This document shows positions 9,701-18,432 of a stretch of DNA of 64,000 nt, piece by piece. Origin of the DNA: Saprospiraceae bacterium (GTDB lineage Bacteria > Bacteroidota > Bacteroidia > Chitinophagales > Saprospiraceae); NCBI GenBank assembly GCA_022448945.1, contig JAKVCV010000002.1:149563-213562 (forward strand), given 5' to 3'. Made by a program: the position numbers and the translations under genes. Positions within the stretch are counted from its first letter, which is position 1. Every line of letters starts with the position of its first letter. A model generated the notes under the pieces. That model worked only from the letters and a program-made list of their open reading frames with translations. It did no database searches and was not told the origin of the DNA.

Positions 9701-11733
9701 GAAGCTATCCAGGTTGGAATCAATCCCATTATTTTCAGTTTTTAAAAGATAAACATACTAATTTATATATTGATTCAGTCGATCGTAATTTCAAATATAT
9801 TTCTTCTATTCAGACGGTTTCTATTAGTACAGGGAAAACACCTTCAGTAATGCATCCAGAAAACCTTGCTATTTATTTTAATGGCAGTAAATTGGATAAG
9901 TGTCGTTGTTCAAGTGAAAATGGAGTCTATGTATCCGTCATAGAGCCCGGAACTTTAAATTTTTGGGAGCTTTCAGGCCCATTTAATAACCAAAAATATG
10001 GAGCATTTAATTGTGATGGTGCAGGAAGGACTACACCTATGTTTTTGTTCAAAACGCAAACTGCTCAAGGTAGGGATGCATTAGAGAATTTCATACGTGA
10101 TACGATTCCTGTTGGACACTATGTTATTGCATTTACTCTTAATAATGCATATGGCTTTTTGTGGGATTCATTAACTTTGCGTCAGGCATTTAAAGATCAG
10201 GGTGCTTTATATATTGATGATTTTGCTACTAATTCTTCGCCTGCAGATGGACTGCAATGGGCTACATTCTTTAAGAAAGGTGTAAGTTCATATGTACATA
10301 ACGCTTCAATTATTGGAGCAACTCCTAATACAAAAATCAACCTAGATGGTTCGTTAGAAGAAAATTGGTATCAAGGTCATCAGACTTCTACAATAATTGG
10401 TCCTGCTAGTTATTGGGGGTCAATGGAATGGGATCATGATAATTTACCCGATGATGAAGTTTATGTAAACGTTTATGGTATAGATGCCAATCAAAATGTT
10501 CGAACACCAATCATTACTCAGTCAACTAATTTAATTAATTCCTTAACTGGAATAGATCCAAATCAATATCCTTATTTAGAATTGGTATGGAATAGTTTGG
10601 ACTCCATTAATAATACTTCGCCACAATTAAAGTTTTGGAGGGTGCTAGGAGACATGGTTCCTGAAGCTGCTTTAAGACCTGATATGTTTTTGATTTTTGA
10701 TAGTACTACAGTTCAGCAAGGACAAAAAGTTACCATGCGTGTTGCTATGGAAAATATTAGTACTATTGATATGGATAGTATGTTGGTTAAATTTGAGATT
10801 GTAGGCACTAATCAAAAGGTATATCAACGCTTGGATTCATTACGAAGTGGGGATACCTTACATGCTTTTGTTACTTTTCCGACAATAGACTTGCAAGGCA
10901 GTACCTATCAACTTCTTGTTGAGATCAATCCAGATAATGACCAACCTGAAAAGCACTTTTTTAATAACATTGGATTAATGTCCTTTTTGGTAAAAAAAGA
11001 TATTATTAATCCTTTGCTTGATGTTACTTTTGATGGTGTACATATTATGAATAAAGATATAGTATCTGGGCAACCCGAGATAGTTATTATGTTATCCGAT
11101 GAAAATGAGTATCTGGTCTTGGATGAATTGGACGATTTTAGTATTATTCTTCGTCATTCAAGCTTTTCCAATGGGGAAATGGCGCTTACTCCTGCAAATA
11201 CTGATTTGCAGTTTTATCCTTCTGACCCTTCAAAATTAGGTGTTGAAAATAAAGCTAAATTGATTTTGCACCCAGATTTTGTTGAAGATGGTATTTATAC
11301 ATTATTTGTGAGTGCCGCTGATAAATCTGGTAATAATTCTGGACAAATGAGTTATAGTGTAGATTTTGAGGTTATTAATAAACCTTCAATTTCTCATTTG
11401 GTAAACTACCCTAATCCTTTTTCTACTTCTACACAGTTTGTATTTACTTTAACAGGCAGAGAATTACCTAATTATATGAAAATACAAATTCTTACAATAA
11501 CAGGTAAGGTAGTAAGGGAAATTACACAGGAAGAGTTGGGTACACTAAGAATCGGAATTAACCGAACTGAATATGCCTGGGATGGCAAGGATGAATATGG
11601 GGATCAGCTTGCCAATGGTGTTTACTTATATCGTGTTATTACCAAAAGAGATGGGGCTGACTATGATATATATAGTAATAGAACAGATTATATGTTCCGA
11701 CAGGGATTTGGGAAAATGTACCTTATGCGTTAA
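6718..11733 (+). CDS. porU2: PorU2-like C25-family T9SS sortase or surface cysteine peptidase
   Basis: 1671 residues with an N-terminal signal sequence (about 1-24, ending ...STLFGQ). The gingipain-like C25 domain covers roughly 405-765; the catalytic His639 lies in FFGHSSANSF and the catalytic Cys669 in MALGCYGGTLFE, 30 residues apart, close to the spacing in gingipains. The long C-terminal part consists of beta-sandwich repeats (CARDB-like stretch near YNIGKAIDT, a second near MENISTIDMDS) and ends at 1562-1671 in a FlgD-like/CHU_C-like domain (NYPNPFSTS, YAWDGKDEYGDQLANGVYLYRV). This architecture, next to a PorV2-like gene, is that of PorU2, a proposed second T9SS sortase. In classical T9SS, PorU removes the cargo sorting domain and attaches the protein to surface lipopolysaccharide. 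Whether PorU2 is a true sortase is not established; protease activity is likely from the intact dyad. Confidence 0.87.
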   Translation: MKRAIIYLIVLFFINGFFSTLFGQGHDGKFGNEWIDYTPGKQYYKIKIFQDGMYRVSSAVLQQAGANISAINLNGIQLFHEGNEVPIHVESSSGVLDYVQFYGKKNTGAYDVNMYNDPEHHFNEHYSLFNDTAAYFLTWGSAPSNKYFTTIGANLSSLPPSEQYFMQRKSVVFYDTWNKGLTHHIQTENLSKSIFEYGEGFGTSYLKTKTASFDTDHPFTSGPDALAEVKVFTPGVNGHSLTIKIGSTTYASHNFTQKIVGKFSANIPASDILTGTTDITARGNYNAVDNYYFAYFNLIYPRTFDFDGSSIYPLTIEASPNRKYLILNDFDLTNSSQNKYYLYDLTNSVRIQCLFDGANSRVLTDLDSSSFERELVLINEGNPNSFYDVVGVTPVSFRNFDAWPLTNYIIVTHASLYNNSTGGDPITDYIAYRQSNAGGNHIVTDVDVQELYDQFSYGITYHPLAIRHFGHYIKTKWQNPEYIFLIGKGRNYSNVRGVPSSLLVPTFGYPPSDHVLMGSINTDEPTIAVGRLSALNGDQVSLYLNKIKDMESEQAAAQTLLDKGWTKNVLHLGGGKNSNEQIIIRNHLDAMKTTIEAPSFGGNVQSFFKSSTNPIQVVQSEYLDSLINSGVSMLTFFGHSSANSFDFNLDHPENYTNYKKYPLIMALGCYGGTLFEATPFISEDFIFEPNAGAGVFIASGGATALSSLNIFAQYFYQSISTQHYNEGAAKSIKRSINIIENNFFSNINQMACNYMTYHGDPAFRLSNNSGPDYYIDETLVSHSPEVVTVQLGTFNLELDVYNIGKAIDTVFNITVERIYPDGTTAFVTSQQVDPAPLFLSNITIPVPTGNATALGINKFNIYIDSDNDVDESPLPSAENNNSVIEYVIPILSDDVVPVHPYEFAIVPHTPVVLQASTGNTFAVVQTYVMQIDTTENFDSPLMKDTMISQIGGLLEWTPSINYMDSVVYYWRVSPDSVSPTSGYYWANSSFIYLDGSYPGWNQSHYFQFLKDKHTNLYIDSVDRNFKYISSIQTVSISTGKTPSVMHPENLAIYFNGSKLDKCRCSSENGVYVSVIEPGTLNFWELSGPFNNQKYGAFNCDGAGRTTPMFLFKTQTAQGRDALENFIRDTIPVGHYVIAFTLNNAYGFLWDSLTLRQAFKDQGALYIDDFATNSSPADGLQWATFFKKGVSSYVHNASIIGATPNTKINLDGSLEENWYQGHQTSTIIGPASYWGSMEWDHDNLPDDEVYVNVYGIDANQNVRTPIITQSTNLINSLTGIDPNQYPYLELVWNSLDSINNTSPQLKFWRVLGDMVPEAALRPDMFLIFDSTTVQQGQKVTMRVAMENISTIDMDSMLVKFEIVGTNQKVYQRLDSLRSGDTLHAFVTFPTIDLQGSTYQLLVEINPDNDQPEKHFFNNIGLMSFLVKKDIINPLLDVTFDGVHIMNKDIVSGQPEIVIMLSDENEYLVLDELDDFSIILRHSSFSNGEMALTPANTDLQFYPSDPSKLGVENKAKLILHPDFVEDGIYTLFVSAADKSGNNSGQMSYSVDFEVINKPSISHLVNYPNPFSTSTQFVFTLTGRELPNYMKIQILTITGKVVREITQEELGTLRIGINRTEYAWDGKDEYGDQLANGVYLYRVITKRDGADYDIYSNRTDYMFRQGFGKMYLMR

Positions 11734-11885
11734 AAAATATTGTTTTAAATAATTCTTGGCCTTTCTAATTGCTTCTCCGAAAAACAACTTTTTAAACGAT
11801 AGATTAATTTAAATAACAGACTATATTGAAGCGTATTGTTTTGTGATAGTTTCTTTTGTAGTCAGTTATCATGTTTTAGTTCCTC

Positions 11886-11917
11886 TTTAAAATATATCAA
11901 TAAATATACTATCTTTA
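11886..11917 (+). promoter_or_regulatory. Putative promoter for the enoyl-CoA hydratase gene
   Basis: TTTA at 11886-11889, a 20-base spacer and TATCTTTA at 11910-11917 match the Bacteroidota sigma-A pattern with one deviation in each box. The predicted leader is about 85 bases. Confidence 0.4.
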
Positions 11918-12008
11918 CCAGTGTAAATATTAATTAGATGCTTTTGTAAATCTTTGTTTATATTAATTTCATAGATTTATTATAAATAGTGTTTTAAAAT
12001 TAAAGAAT

Positions 12009-12791
12009 ATGAATTATAAAAATTTAATTACTACATATAACGATGGGATATTAATCGTGACAATTAATCGTCCTAAAGCATTAAATGCATTAAATCAGCA
12101 AACGCTAGAGGATTTAAGACAGCTATTTGGAAATGACGCTTTACTTTTAGACGACTTAAGAGGTGTTGTATTGACAGGTGCTGGGGAAAAAGCATTTGTT
12201 GCGGGCGCTGATATTACTGAATTTATTGGTTTAGATGCTCATGAAGGATTGGATATGTCACAAAATGGACATGATATTTTCTTTCGGATAGAACGTTTCC
12301 ATAGGCCTGTTATAGCTGCTGTGGGAGGTTATGCACTTGGCGGAGGTTGTGAATTGGCAATGGCTTGTCATCTTCGAGTTGCAAGTGAGAAAGCACTATT
12401 TGGACAACCTGAGGTTAATTTGGGTTTAATTCCTGGTTATGGTGGTACACAGAGATTGGTTCAATATGTAGGTAAAGGACGGGCATTGGAAATGTTGATG
12501 ACAGCTGATATGATAGATGCTCAAAAAGCTTTGGAATGGGGTTTAGTTAATCATGTTGTTCCTCATGGTAGTCAAGTTGACAAATCTGTTGAAATATTGA
12601 AAAAAATTGCAAAAAAAGCTCCCGTTGCTGTTGCTAAAACTATTGCTGCAGTAAATGCTTATTTTGATAATAAAAAAGATGGTTTTTCTCAAGAAGTTAT
12701 AGAATTTGCACAAACTGTAAAAACAGATGATTTTAAGGAAGGTGCATCTGCTTTCCTAGAAAAACGAAAGGCAATTTTTAAAGGAAACTAA
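12009..12791 (+). CDS. Enoyl-CoA hydratase (crotonase family)
   Basis: 260 residues, the standard length for crotonase. It hydrates 2-trans-enoyl-CoA to 3-hydroxyacyl-CoA in fatty-acid beta-oxidation or a related pathway (crotonyl-CoA step). Both catalytic glutamates are present: Glu115 in GGGCELAMAC and Glu135 in GQPEVNLGLIPGYGGTQRL, 20 residues apart as in rat crotonase (144/164). The oxyanion hole is supplied by FVAGADI (about 63-69) and GYALGGG. The protein is cytoplasmic. The gene stands alone with its own promoter and ends in a strong terminator shared with the convergent lipoprotein gene. Substrate chain length cannot be told. Confidence 0.92.
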   Translation: MNYKNLITTYNDGILIVTINRPKALNALNQQTLEDLRQLFGNDALLLDDLRGVVLTGAGEKAFVAGADITEFIGLDAHEGLDMSQNGHDIFFRIERFHRPVIAAVGGYALGGGCELAMACHLRVASEKALFGQPEVNLGLIPGYGGTQRLVQYVGKGRALEMLMTADMIDAQKALEWGLVNHVVPHGSQVDKSVEILKKIAKKAPVAVAKTIAAVNAYFDNKKDGFSQEVIEFAQTVKTDDFKEGASAFLEKRKAIFKGN

Positions 12792-12802
12792 ATATATTTT
12801 TC

Positions 12803-12838
12803 AAAAAAAACCGGACATATCAAATGTCCGGTTTTTTT
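12803..12838. terminator. Bidirectional intrinsic terminator
   Basis: An 8-bp GC-rich stem (CCGGACAT at 12811-12818 with ATGTCCGG at 12824-12831) and a 5-base loop, flanked by A8 on the left and T7 on the right. It works in both directions, for the enoyl-CoA hydratase gene on plus and the Omp28-like gene on minus, whose stops lie on either side. Confidence 0.92.
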
Positions 12839-12855
12839 ATTTTTATTTCAAGATA

Positions 12856-13689
12856 TTATTTAAGATGGATTTCAATAGCTTGTTGAATAGATTTGTTGTT
12901 GTCTCCTTTATAGTGAATAAAAGCAATTATATAACAATTGTCAGGATCCCATCCAGCTGGTATTTTGTAATCGCTTATTGTTTTTTGTTGAGGACTTAAT
13001 ACATTCCCTTTTGTAATTAAAACGTCCCCTGTATAATCAGTTGTGATTATGTCACGCAAAACATGTTTGTGTACATAGTTTGAGTCTGGTCCACTTGGGG
13101 TTAATTGATATCCAATAATATTATTTTCAGTTATCATGATTGTTAAAGCTAAATTTTCAGGTAACGCATCAATAAAATAAGTACTAGGTGTCATGTTTAC
13201 TGTTACAGATGCCGTACTGTCCTGACTGTTATACGTGCTGGTTGCAGATAATTCAGCAATGGGGCGGTTACAGATTTCAGTGTTAATATATCCAGCCCAT
13301 TTCGTAAGATTTGTCGGTAATTCGTTTTCCCCATCAAATATTTTTCTGTTGATAGTAGCTGAAGGATAACCTGAAACAGGACCTAAATAAGTAGCTTCGA
13401 GATTTATTCCATCTGCGCATCTCAATTCATGATAAAGATTGGTGCTACTAGGTGTAGAAAAGTAGCCTGCATGTATTCCCACAGATATTATTTTCCCAGG
13501 GTTTTGAGTTGAAAGCAATTCAAGTTTATCTGCTCCCGTAGGACAATTAACACAAGATACTCCAGTGAATTCTTCAACGAGAACAACTCTGTTAGTTTGA
13601 CAAGGAGTAATTGTGGGAGGTATTTCCTCACAACTTACAAGAGAGATAATGATGATAACTAACCCTATTATTTTTTTTATATTTTCCAT
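12856..13689 (-). CDS. Omp28-like lipoprotein with thioredoxin-type CxxC
   Basis: 277 residues starting with a lipoprotein signal; the lipobox SLVSC puts the acylated Cys at about residue 20. A thioredoxin-like region follows, with VLVEEFTGVSCVNCPTGADKL carrying a CVNC redox-type motif, then a beta-rich C-terminal half. This layout matches the Omp28-related family common in Bacteroidota, named after a Porphyromonas gingivalis outer membrane protein. The cellular role is not established; an outer-membrane lipoprotein with a disulfide-related or binding function is a fair inference. The gene is monocistronic and ends at the shared terminator. Confidence 0.82.
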   Translation of the reverse strand: MENIKKIIGLVIIIISLVSCEEIPPTITPCQTNRVVLVEEFTGVSCVNCPTGADKLELLSTQNPGKIISVGIHAGYFSTPSSTNLYHELRCADGINLEATYLGPVSGYPSATINRKIFDGENELPTNLTKWAGYINTEICNRPIAELSATSTYNSQDSTASVTVNMTPSTYFIDALPENLALTIMITENNIIGYQLTPSGPDSNYVHKHVLRDIITTDYTGDVLITKGNVLSPQQKTISDYKIPAGWDPDNCYIIAFIHYKGDNNKSIQQAIEIHLK

Positions 13690-13784
13690 TGTTATCTGAA
13701 ATAATGAATAATCTATTTAACTATTTTATAGTAAGAGAAAAATCCAAATTTTCATTAAAGTTCTTTAATTAACAAAAGTTTATA

Positions 13785-14723
13785 TTAATGATTGTGATCT
13801 TCCTTTTCATTAATTATTGTGCAATCTAGAGCTGAGCAATGTTCACCTTCTTTTTCAAGCTCGAGCGTAACATGATGTATCTTTTCATGCTCTAATATAT
13901 GTTTAATTTTCTTTTTGATGACAGCGGCCTCAGCAAAAGTATTATTATGACTGATTACTAAATGAGCTGTCATTGCATTTTCTGTTGTACTTAAAGCCCA
14001 AATATGAGTATGGTGGATCGACTTAATACCATCAACAAGTAGTATCTTTTGTTGAATAGAAGATATATCAATGTCTTTTGGGACGCCATCCAAACTAAGA
14101 TGAATACTGTCTTTTAGTAAGTTCCAAGTCGACAAAATAATTATCACAATAATTATCCAACTCATAACGGTGTCAACCCAGTACCAATTTGTAAACAAAA
14201 TAATAATACCGCTTATCAAAACACCGATAGAGACCAGCATGTCAGCGATCATATGTAAATAAGCACCTTTAATATTTAGGTCTTTGTCTTTGTCTTTTAC
14301 AAAAAGCCATGCAGTAAAACCATTAATAAGGATACCTGCGCCCGCAACAAAAGCAGTGGTTTTGCCATCAACTATTAGAGGAGTAGACCACCGATCAAGG
14401 CTTTCCCAAAATATCATTCCCACAGCTACTAAAAGTATAATAGCATTAATTAAAGCTGCCCAAATTGTTGTCTTTCGGTAACCATAAGTATATTTTTTAT
14501 TCGGGGCAATTGATAATAATTTAAATGCAAATAATGCTAATAAAAGTGCTATAACATCACTAAAATTATGACCAGCATCAGATAGTAAAGCTAAAGAGTC
14601 ATACCAAAATCCTGCTACCATCTCTATACAAACAAATAGCATATTCAGGACAATACCAAAGACCAATGCCCTGCTAATATCAGATACCTGTAATTCATGA
14701 TGATGGTGATGGTCGTGTCCCAT
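13785..14723 (-). CDS. Cation diffusion facilitator (CzcD/ZitB-type) metal exporter
   Basis: 312 residues with a His-rich cytoplasmic N-terminus (HDHHHHH), six predicted membrane helices and a C-terminal cytoplasmic domain. Both halves of the transport metal site are present: Asp49 and His52/Asp56 in LLSDAGHNFSDV, and His157/Asp161 in YLHMIADML. The His-rich start and HxxxD patterns fit Zn2+-exporting members that run as proton antiporters in the inner membrane. The C-terminal domain contains the IHHTHIWALS stretch typical of the regulatory metal-binding ferredoxin-like fold. No metalloregulator is adjacent. Zinc is the likely main substrate, with cobalt, cadmium or iron possible. Confidence 0.92.
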   Translation of the reverse strand: MGHDHHHHHELQVSDISRALVFGIVLNMLFVCIEMVAGFWYDSLALLSDAGHNFSDVIALLLALFAFKLLSIAPNKKYTYGYRKTTIWAALINAIILLVAVGMIFWESLDRWSTPLIVDGKTTAFVAGAGILINGFTAWLFVKDKDKDLNIKGAYLHMIADMLVSIGVLISGIIILFTNWYWVDTVMSWIIIVIIILSTWNLLKDSIHLSLDGVPKDIDISSIQQKILLVDGIKSIHHTHIWALSTTENAMTAHLVISHNNTFAEAAVIKKKIKHILEHEKIHHVTLELEKEGEHCSALDCTIINEKEDHNH

Positions 14724-14912
14724 AGTCTTTGTAAAAGGTATATCTAGTGGTCAATTACATTACTAAAATACAATAAAAAAGCCAATCATAAAGCCTTATT
14801 TATATAATTTTATAGTCATTTTCATACTATTGTACAATTCTGTCATGTATTAAACTTTAAATTTTAAGTAAGATATTTGACTAATTAAACCCCCTAGTCT
14901 TTAATTATACAT

Positions 14913-15602
14913 CTAAGACATAGATATCTCTCCTGAACATTCTAGTTTAGTTATAGTTTCTTTTTTCTCAAATTGGAGCATTTTTATTGAAATAATAAAA
15001 ATCCATGATGTTAATGCGAAGAAGATAAGCCACTCCATGAAGGGTAGCCACCAAATTTCAGGACGCGAGAAAAAAGGACCTTCAGTACGTTTTATAGCCA
15101 TTAATCCCTTTGGCATACACAAGAAAAGGATAAAAAAAAGTGTAACAAAAAAACCATAGATACCCGTGTATTTAGGGAAGGGGTTTTGTTCTTCTTTTAA
15201 TATACTCCATGAAAACAAAGTTGCTGATATCGTCATTAGACAGAAGAAACTAAAGGCAAGGATTAAATGTGGCCATCTATAATCTTCAGGAACAAGGCCT
15301 ACACCGATACACAAAAAAGATGAAATAACTCCTGTTATTACTGCGATTTTTGTCAGTGGGGTTTTTACATATGACAAAAGACCAAATGTGAAAAGGCCAA
15401 AGCCTATTGCTGAAAAAATCACTCCTGAGTTGTAGGTCATATGGTTGACTGAAAAATGCGTACTACCCAATTCTGAAATAAAATGATTGAAAATCGAATA
15501 GGTTTCTCCTTGTTGACCAATATACGGGGTTGCAGCAATAATGATAACTGAATATAGAATTATACAGGTAGCCAGTCCTGCAAAAGGAGCTATTTTTTTC
15601 AT
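14913..15602 (-). CDS. DUF998 family integral membrane protein
   Basis: About 229 residues with six predicted membrane helices. Hallmarks of DUF998 are the extracytoplasmic NHFISELGSTHFSVNHM loop after helix 1 and PEDYRWPHL between helices 3 and 4. I chose the ATG at 15602 (MKKIAPFAG) over an in-frame TTG four codons upstream because it starts directly at the basic N-terminus of the first helix. The function of the family is unknown. No partner gene is evident; neighbours on the same strand are more than 180 bases away. Confidence 0.78.
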   Translation of the reverse strand: MKKIAPFAGLATCIILYSVIIIAATPYIGQQGETYSIFNHFISELGSTHFSVNHMTYNSGVIFSAIGFGLFTFGLLSYVKTPLTKIAVITGVISSFLCIGVGLVPEDYRWPHLILAFSFFCLMTISATLFSWSILKEEQNPFPKYTGIYGFFVTLFFILFLCMPKGLMAIKRTEGPFFSRPEIWWLPFMEWLIFFALTSWIFIISIKMLQFEKKETITKLECSGEISMS

Positions 15603-15883
15603 TATGTATGCCAAATATTTAAAAAAAATGAAAGTATTAAGATATTAATATTCTTGCTAAGATATATAGCAAAAAACAGACCATTTTTTATTTAACAGTT
15701 AAAAACCCTAATAGCTAGGTAAGCAATACAGTAATTTTTTAGTTTATATTTCGATTTGCTGTTAGTGTGCAATTGGTTATAATTTATGAAGTTTTAATTT
15801 CCCATCCACAAATTTCTTTAGATTAGATCGTGAGATAATATTTGAATTATGGTTTAGGCGGCTGTCGAAAAAAGTAAAGCACT

Positions 15884-16321
15884 TTATTTGTCTGATAATA
15901 AAAAATCCAAAACATTCTGCCAGTTATTGAAGGGAGTTTGTCCAATACGAATTTGATGTCCTTCAAATTCTGGATATTCATAGTCATCAATTAAATAATC
16001 ACCTTTAAGAAGTCCTTTTCGCTTGCAAATAATCAGATTTTGGGTCGTTTCTAAACCTAGATGTTTTTCGACCCAAACTCTTTTTTCAGTATAACAAAGT
16101 GGGTTTTTATATGATGGCGCAGTTAGTATGTATACTTCAAAATACTCTTCCAGTTTTTTGTAGGCTTCAATAGCACCTGGCAGAGGTTCGAGACTGCTAA
16201 AAAAGCCATATCTTGATTGAGGATAAGGTACTTCTGTGCTACTTTTTTTTCTGATTTCATTGACTTTCCCCGAGTAATCGCAGAGGGTGTTATCCATGTC
16301 TATATAAATCCTTTTTTTCAT
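15884..16321 (-). CDS. 5'(3')-deoxyribonucleotidase (NT5C type, HAD superfamily)
   Basis: 145 residues, somewhat shorter than typical NT5C proteins (about 170-200) but complete. HAD motif I is DMDNT with nucleophile Asp8 and acid/base Asp10; motif II is ILTAPS (about 80-85); motif IV is the acidic YLIDDYEY stretch (about 117). The family dephosphorylates deoxynucleoside monophosphates in the cytoplasm. The short cap region (SRYGFFSSLEPLPGAIEAYK) matches bacterial NT5C proteins. It stands alone. Confidence 0.85.
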   Translation of the reverse strand: MKKRIYIDMDNTLCDYSGKVNEIRKKSSTEVPYPQSRYGFFSSLEPLPGAIEAYKKLEEYFEVYILTAPSYKNPLCYTEKRVWVEKHLGLETTQNLIICKRKGLLKGDYLIDDYEYPEFEGHQIRIGQTPFNNWQNVLDFLLSDK

Positions 16322-16403
16322 ATTTTATCTTTTTATTACTTTTAAGTCTATCAAAATAGGTTTTTGATTCTAAATAATAGTATTATTATTAAAATTTAAT
16401 AAA

Positions 16404-17585
16404 ATGATTTTTTTAGTATACACTCTATTTGCAATCTTTTTTGTTTTTTTTCCACTGTTATTGAGAAGACTTAGTATTTGGTTAAATTTGTCTCATATTC
16501 TAAGTGATCTGGTAATTTGTTTTGGGGTAGGTATATTATTGGGAAACACGCAACAATTTTGGATGCCATACCCTGTCATTCAGGAGTCTGTATTTTCAGT
16601 AGTGGAAATTTGTTCTGCTTTGCCTGTACTGATAGCGATACCACTATTGTTAATGACTAGCGACATTAGGGCTAGTTTTTCATATGCCCCCAAGTTGTTT
16701 CTTTCCTTTTTTTTATGCGTTGCATCTGTCTTTTTTTCTGTTTTTATTGTTATAAATGTGTTTTCTGGAATTGAAAATATTAACAAGGCAATTGGGTGTT
16801 TGGTAGGTGTAAATGTAGGTGGCACTCCAAACATGATGGCTATTGGTTATGCAGTCGATATCCCTAGGGAATTGTTTTTAATACTTAATGCTACTGATGT
16901 TCTATGTTCAGGATTGTATTTTCTTTTTCTATTATCAGTAGCTAAAACGGTTTTTGGTTTTTTTCTGCCTCCCTTTTCCGCTGTACAAATGGAGCATGCC
17001 AAGAATATAACTAAGCTTCCGGATGAAACTAATTTTAAATTAAATTCGTTGACATTAGGAGAACTATTACCTTTAGTGAAAGCTTCATTCTGGGCATTTA
17101 TTGCAATTGGTATTTCTTCTGCTATTGCTTTGTTGATACCTGACAAAGAAGGGAATTTGAATGAGATGGTTTTGATGGTGTTACTCACAACAACTAGTAT
17201 TGCCTTTTCATTTAATTCAAAGATACAAACTTTGAAAGGTGTTTATGAATATGCCCAGTATCTGTTGCTTATTTTTGCTCTTGCTGTTGGCTTTATGGCG
17301 AATTTTTCGAAACTGGCAAATGAAGGAGGGAGTTATCTTATTTTTAATGCTGTATTTGTAATTGGACTCATTCTTATTCATCTGATATTATCTATTGTTT
17401 TTAGGATTGACAGAGACACATTTATTATAACTTCTACTGCTTGTGTTTTTGGGCCTCCATTTATTGGTCAGGTATGCGATGTCATTAAAAACAAGAAATT
17501 AGTTGCACCTGGAATGGCATTGGGAATTTTGGGGTTGGTAACGGGAACCTATCTGGGTATAATAGTTTCTAGTTTAATTGTTTAA
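16404..17585 (+). CDS. DUF819 family membrane protein
   Basis: 393 residues, almost entirely hydrophobic with about ten membrane helices. It has DUF819 landmarks: FGVGILLGN near the first helices, GVNVGGTPNMMAIGYA around residue 140, and a C-terminal ACVFGPPFIGQVCDVIKNKKLVAPGM loop whose last part repeats the small-residue pattern of the first half. The GG(T/S)xNMxA motif suggests a substrate-binding re-entrant loop as in transporters, but the substrate is unknown. The next gene starts 40 bases downstream on the same strand, so the two are probably co-transcribed. Confidence 0.85.
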   Translation: MIFLVYTLFAIFFVFFPLLLRRLSIWLNLSHILSDLVICFGVGILLGNTQQFWMPYPVIQESVFSVVEICSALPVLIAIPLLLMTSDIRASFSYAPKLFLSFFLCVASVFFSVFIVINVFSGIENINKAIGCLVGVNVGGTPNMMAIGYAVDIPRELFLILNATDVLCSGLYFLFLLSVAKTVFGFFLPPFSAVQMEHAKNITKLPDETNFKLNSLTLGELLPLVKASFWAFIAIGISSAIALLIPDKEGNLNEMVLMVLLTTTSIAFSFNSKIQTLKGVYEYAQYLLLIFALAVGFMANFSKLANEGGSYLIFNAVFVIGLILIHLILSIVFRIDRDTFIITSTACVFGPPFIGQVCDVIKNKKLVAPGMALGILGLVTGTYLGIIVSSLIV

Positions 17586-17625
17586 AAATGGGATGTTTTA
17601 AAGACTATATTTTAAAAAACTTGAC

Positions 17626-18411
17626 ATGGGAATAGTTTTTGGTATTTTGGTTGGAATAGCTTTATGTGTTGTTGCCTTGTTTTTCTTTATTAAAAGAGAG
17701 GTTGACATTCATGAAACGATTGTTTCTCACGATATGCTCGAGGAAGATGAATTAATCGATTTGACAGTGCCTCTAGAAAAAAAATTGCGAAATTCTATTT
17801 ACGATTGTGAACAAAACATAATTGCTTGTAAACGGCAAATAAAATTTATCTGTGATGAGCAATTGGATTTATTGAAAGATGTGGGGAAGATTTCTCATAT
17901 AGCGATTAAGGGTAAACCATTATATTTTGAATTTCATAATCCTGTTTCTGGAGAAAGGCATTTTTACTTTGAAAGAGACTTGTCTAAAGATATTGCTCCT
18001 GAAGTGCTTGAGAATGCTCGACAAATAGCTATAAAGTATTCAAAACAAATTGAATTATTGACTACTCAACAAGATCTTTTTGAAAAATTAATTATATCAC
18101 ATAAAGAAAACCTTGAACGAATCAATGGTGTAAAAAATGAGGGAAAACAATCTCAAAAGAACATGTTGCACAAAGAAAAATTATCTGAGCTAGATCAAAA
18201 TACAACCATTGAAGAAAAAGCAATTTATAATCAATTGCTAATATCAGGGATCGCTGAAGAATTGGAACATCAGGAAGAGTGCATGAGACAATATATTGAA
18301 CTAAACGAAAAATATGATAAACCTCATGATGAAAAGTTAGAAGAGAAATTTAAAATTGGAATTAAAGAAATTATAAAACAATTGGAAATAGAGGATCCTG
18401 GAAATATTTAA
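17626..18411 (+). CDS. Membrane-anchored coiled-coil protein, unknown function
   Basis: 261 residues. One N-terminal membrane helix (about 3-23, GIVFGILVGIALCVVALFFF) is followed by a short acidic stretch and a long, highly charged helical region with heptad-like patterns from about 45 to 255. In the middle, PLYFEFHNPVSGERHFYFERD could form a small beta element. I do not recognise a family. Coupling to the DUF819 gene suggests a partner of that membrane protein, but nothing in the sequence shows it. AT content and codon use look like the neighbours. Confidence 0.7.
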   Translation: MGIVFGILVGIALCVVALFFFIKREVDIHETIVSHDMLEEDELIDLTVPLEKKLRNSIYDCEQNIIACKRQIKFICDEQLDLLKDVGKISHIAIKGKPLYFEFHNPVSGERHFYFERDLSKDIAPEVLENARQIAIKYSKQIELLTTQQDLFEKLIISHKENLERINGVKNEGKQSQKNMLHKEKLSELDQNTTIEEKAIYNQLLISGIAEELEHQEECMRQYIELNEKYDKPHDEKLEEKFKIGIKEIIKQLEIEDPGNI

Positions 18412-18432
18412 TTATGTTATCAGATTTTAAGA

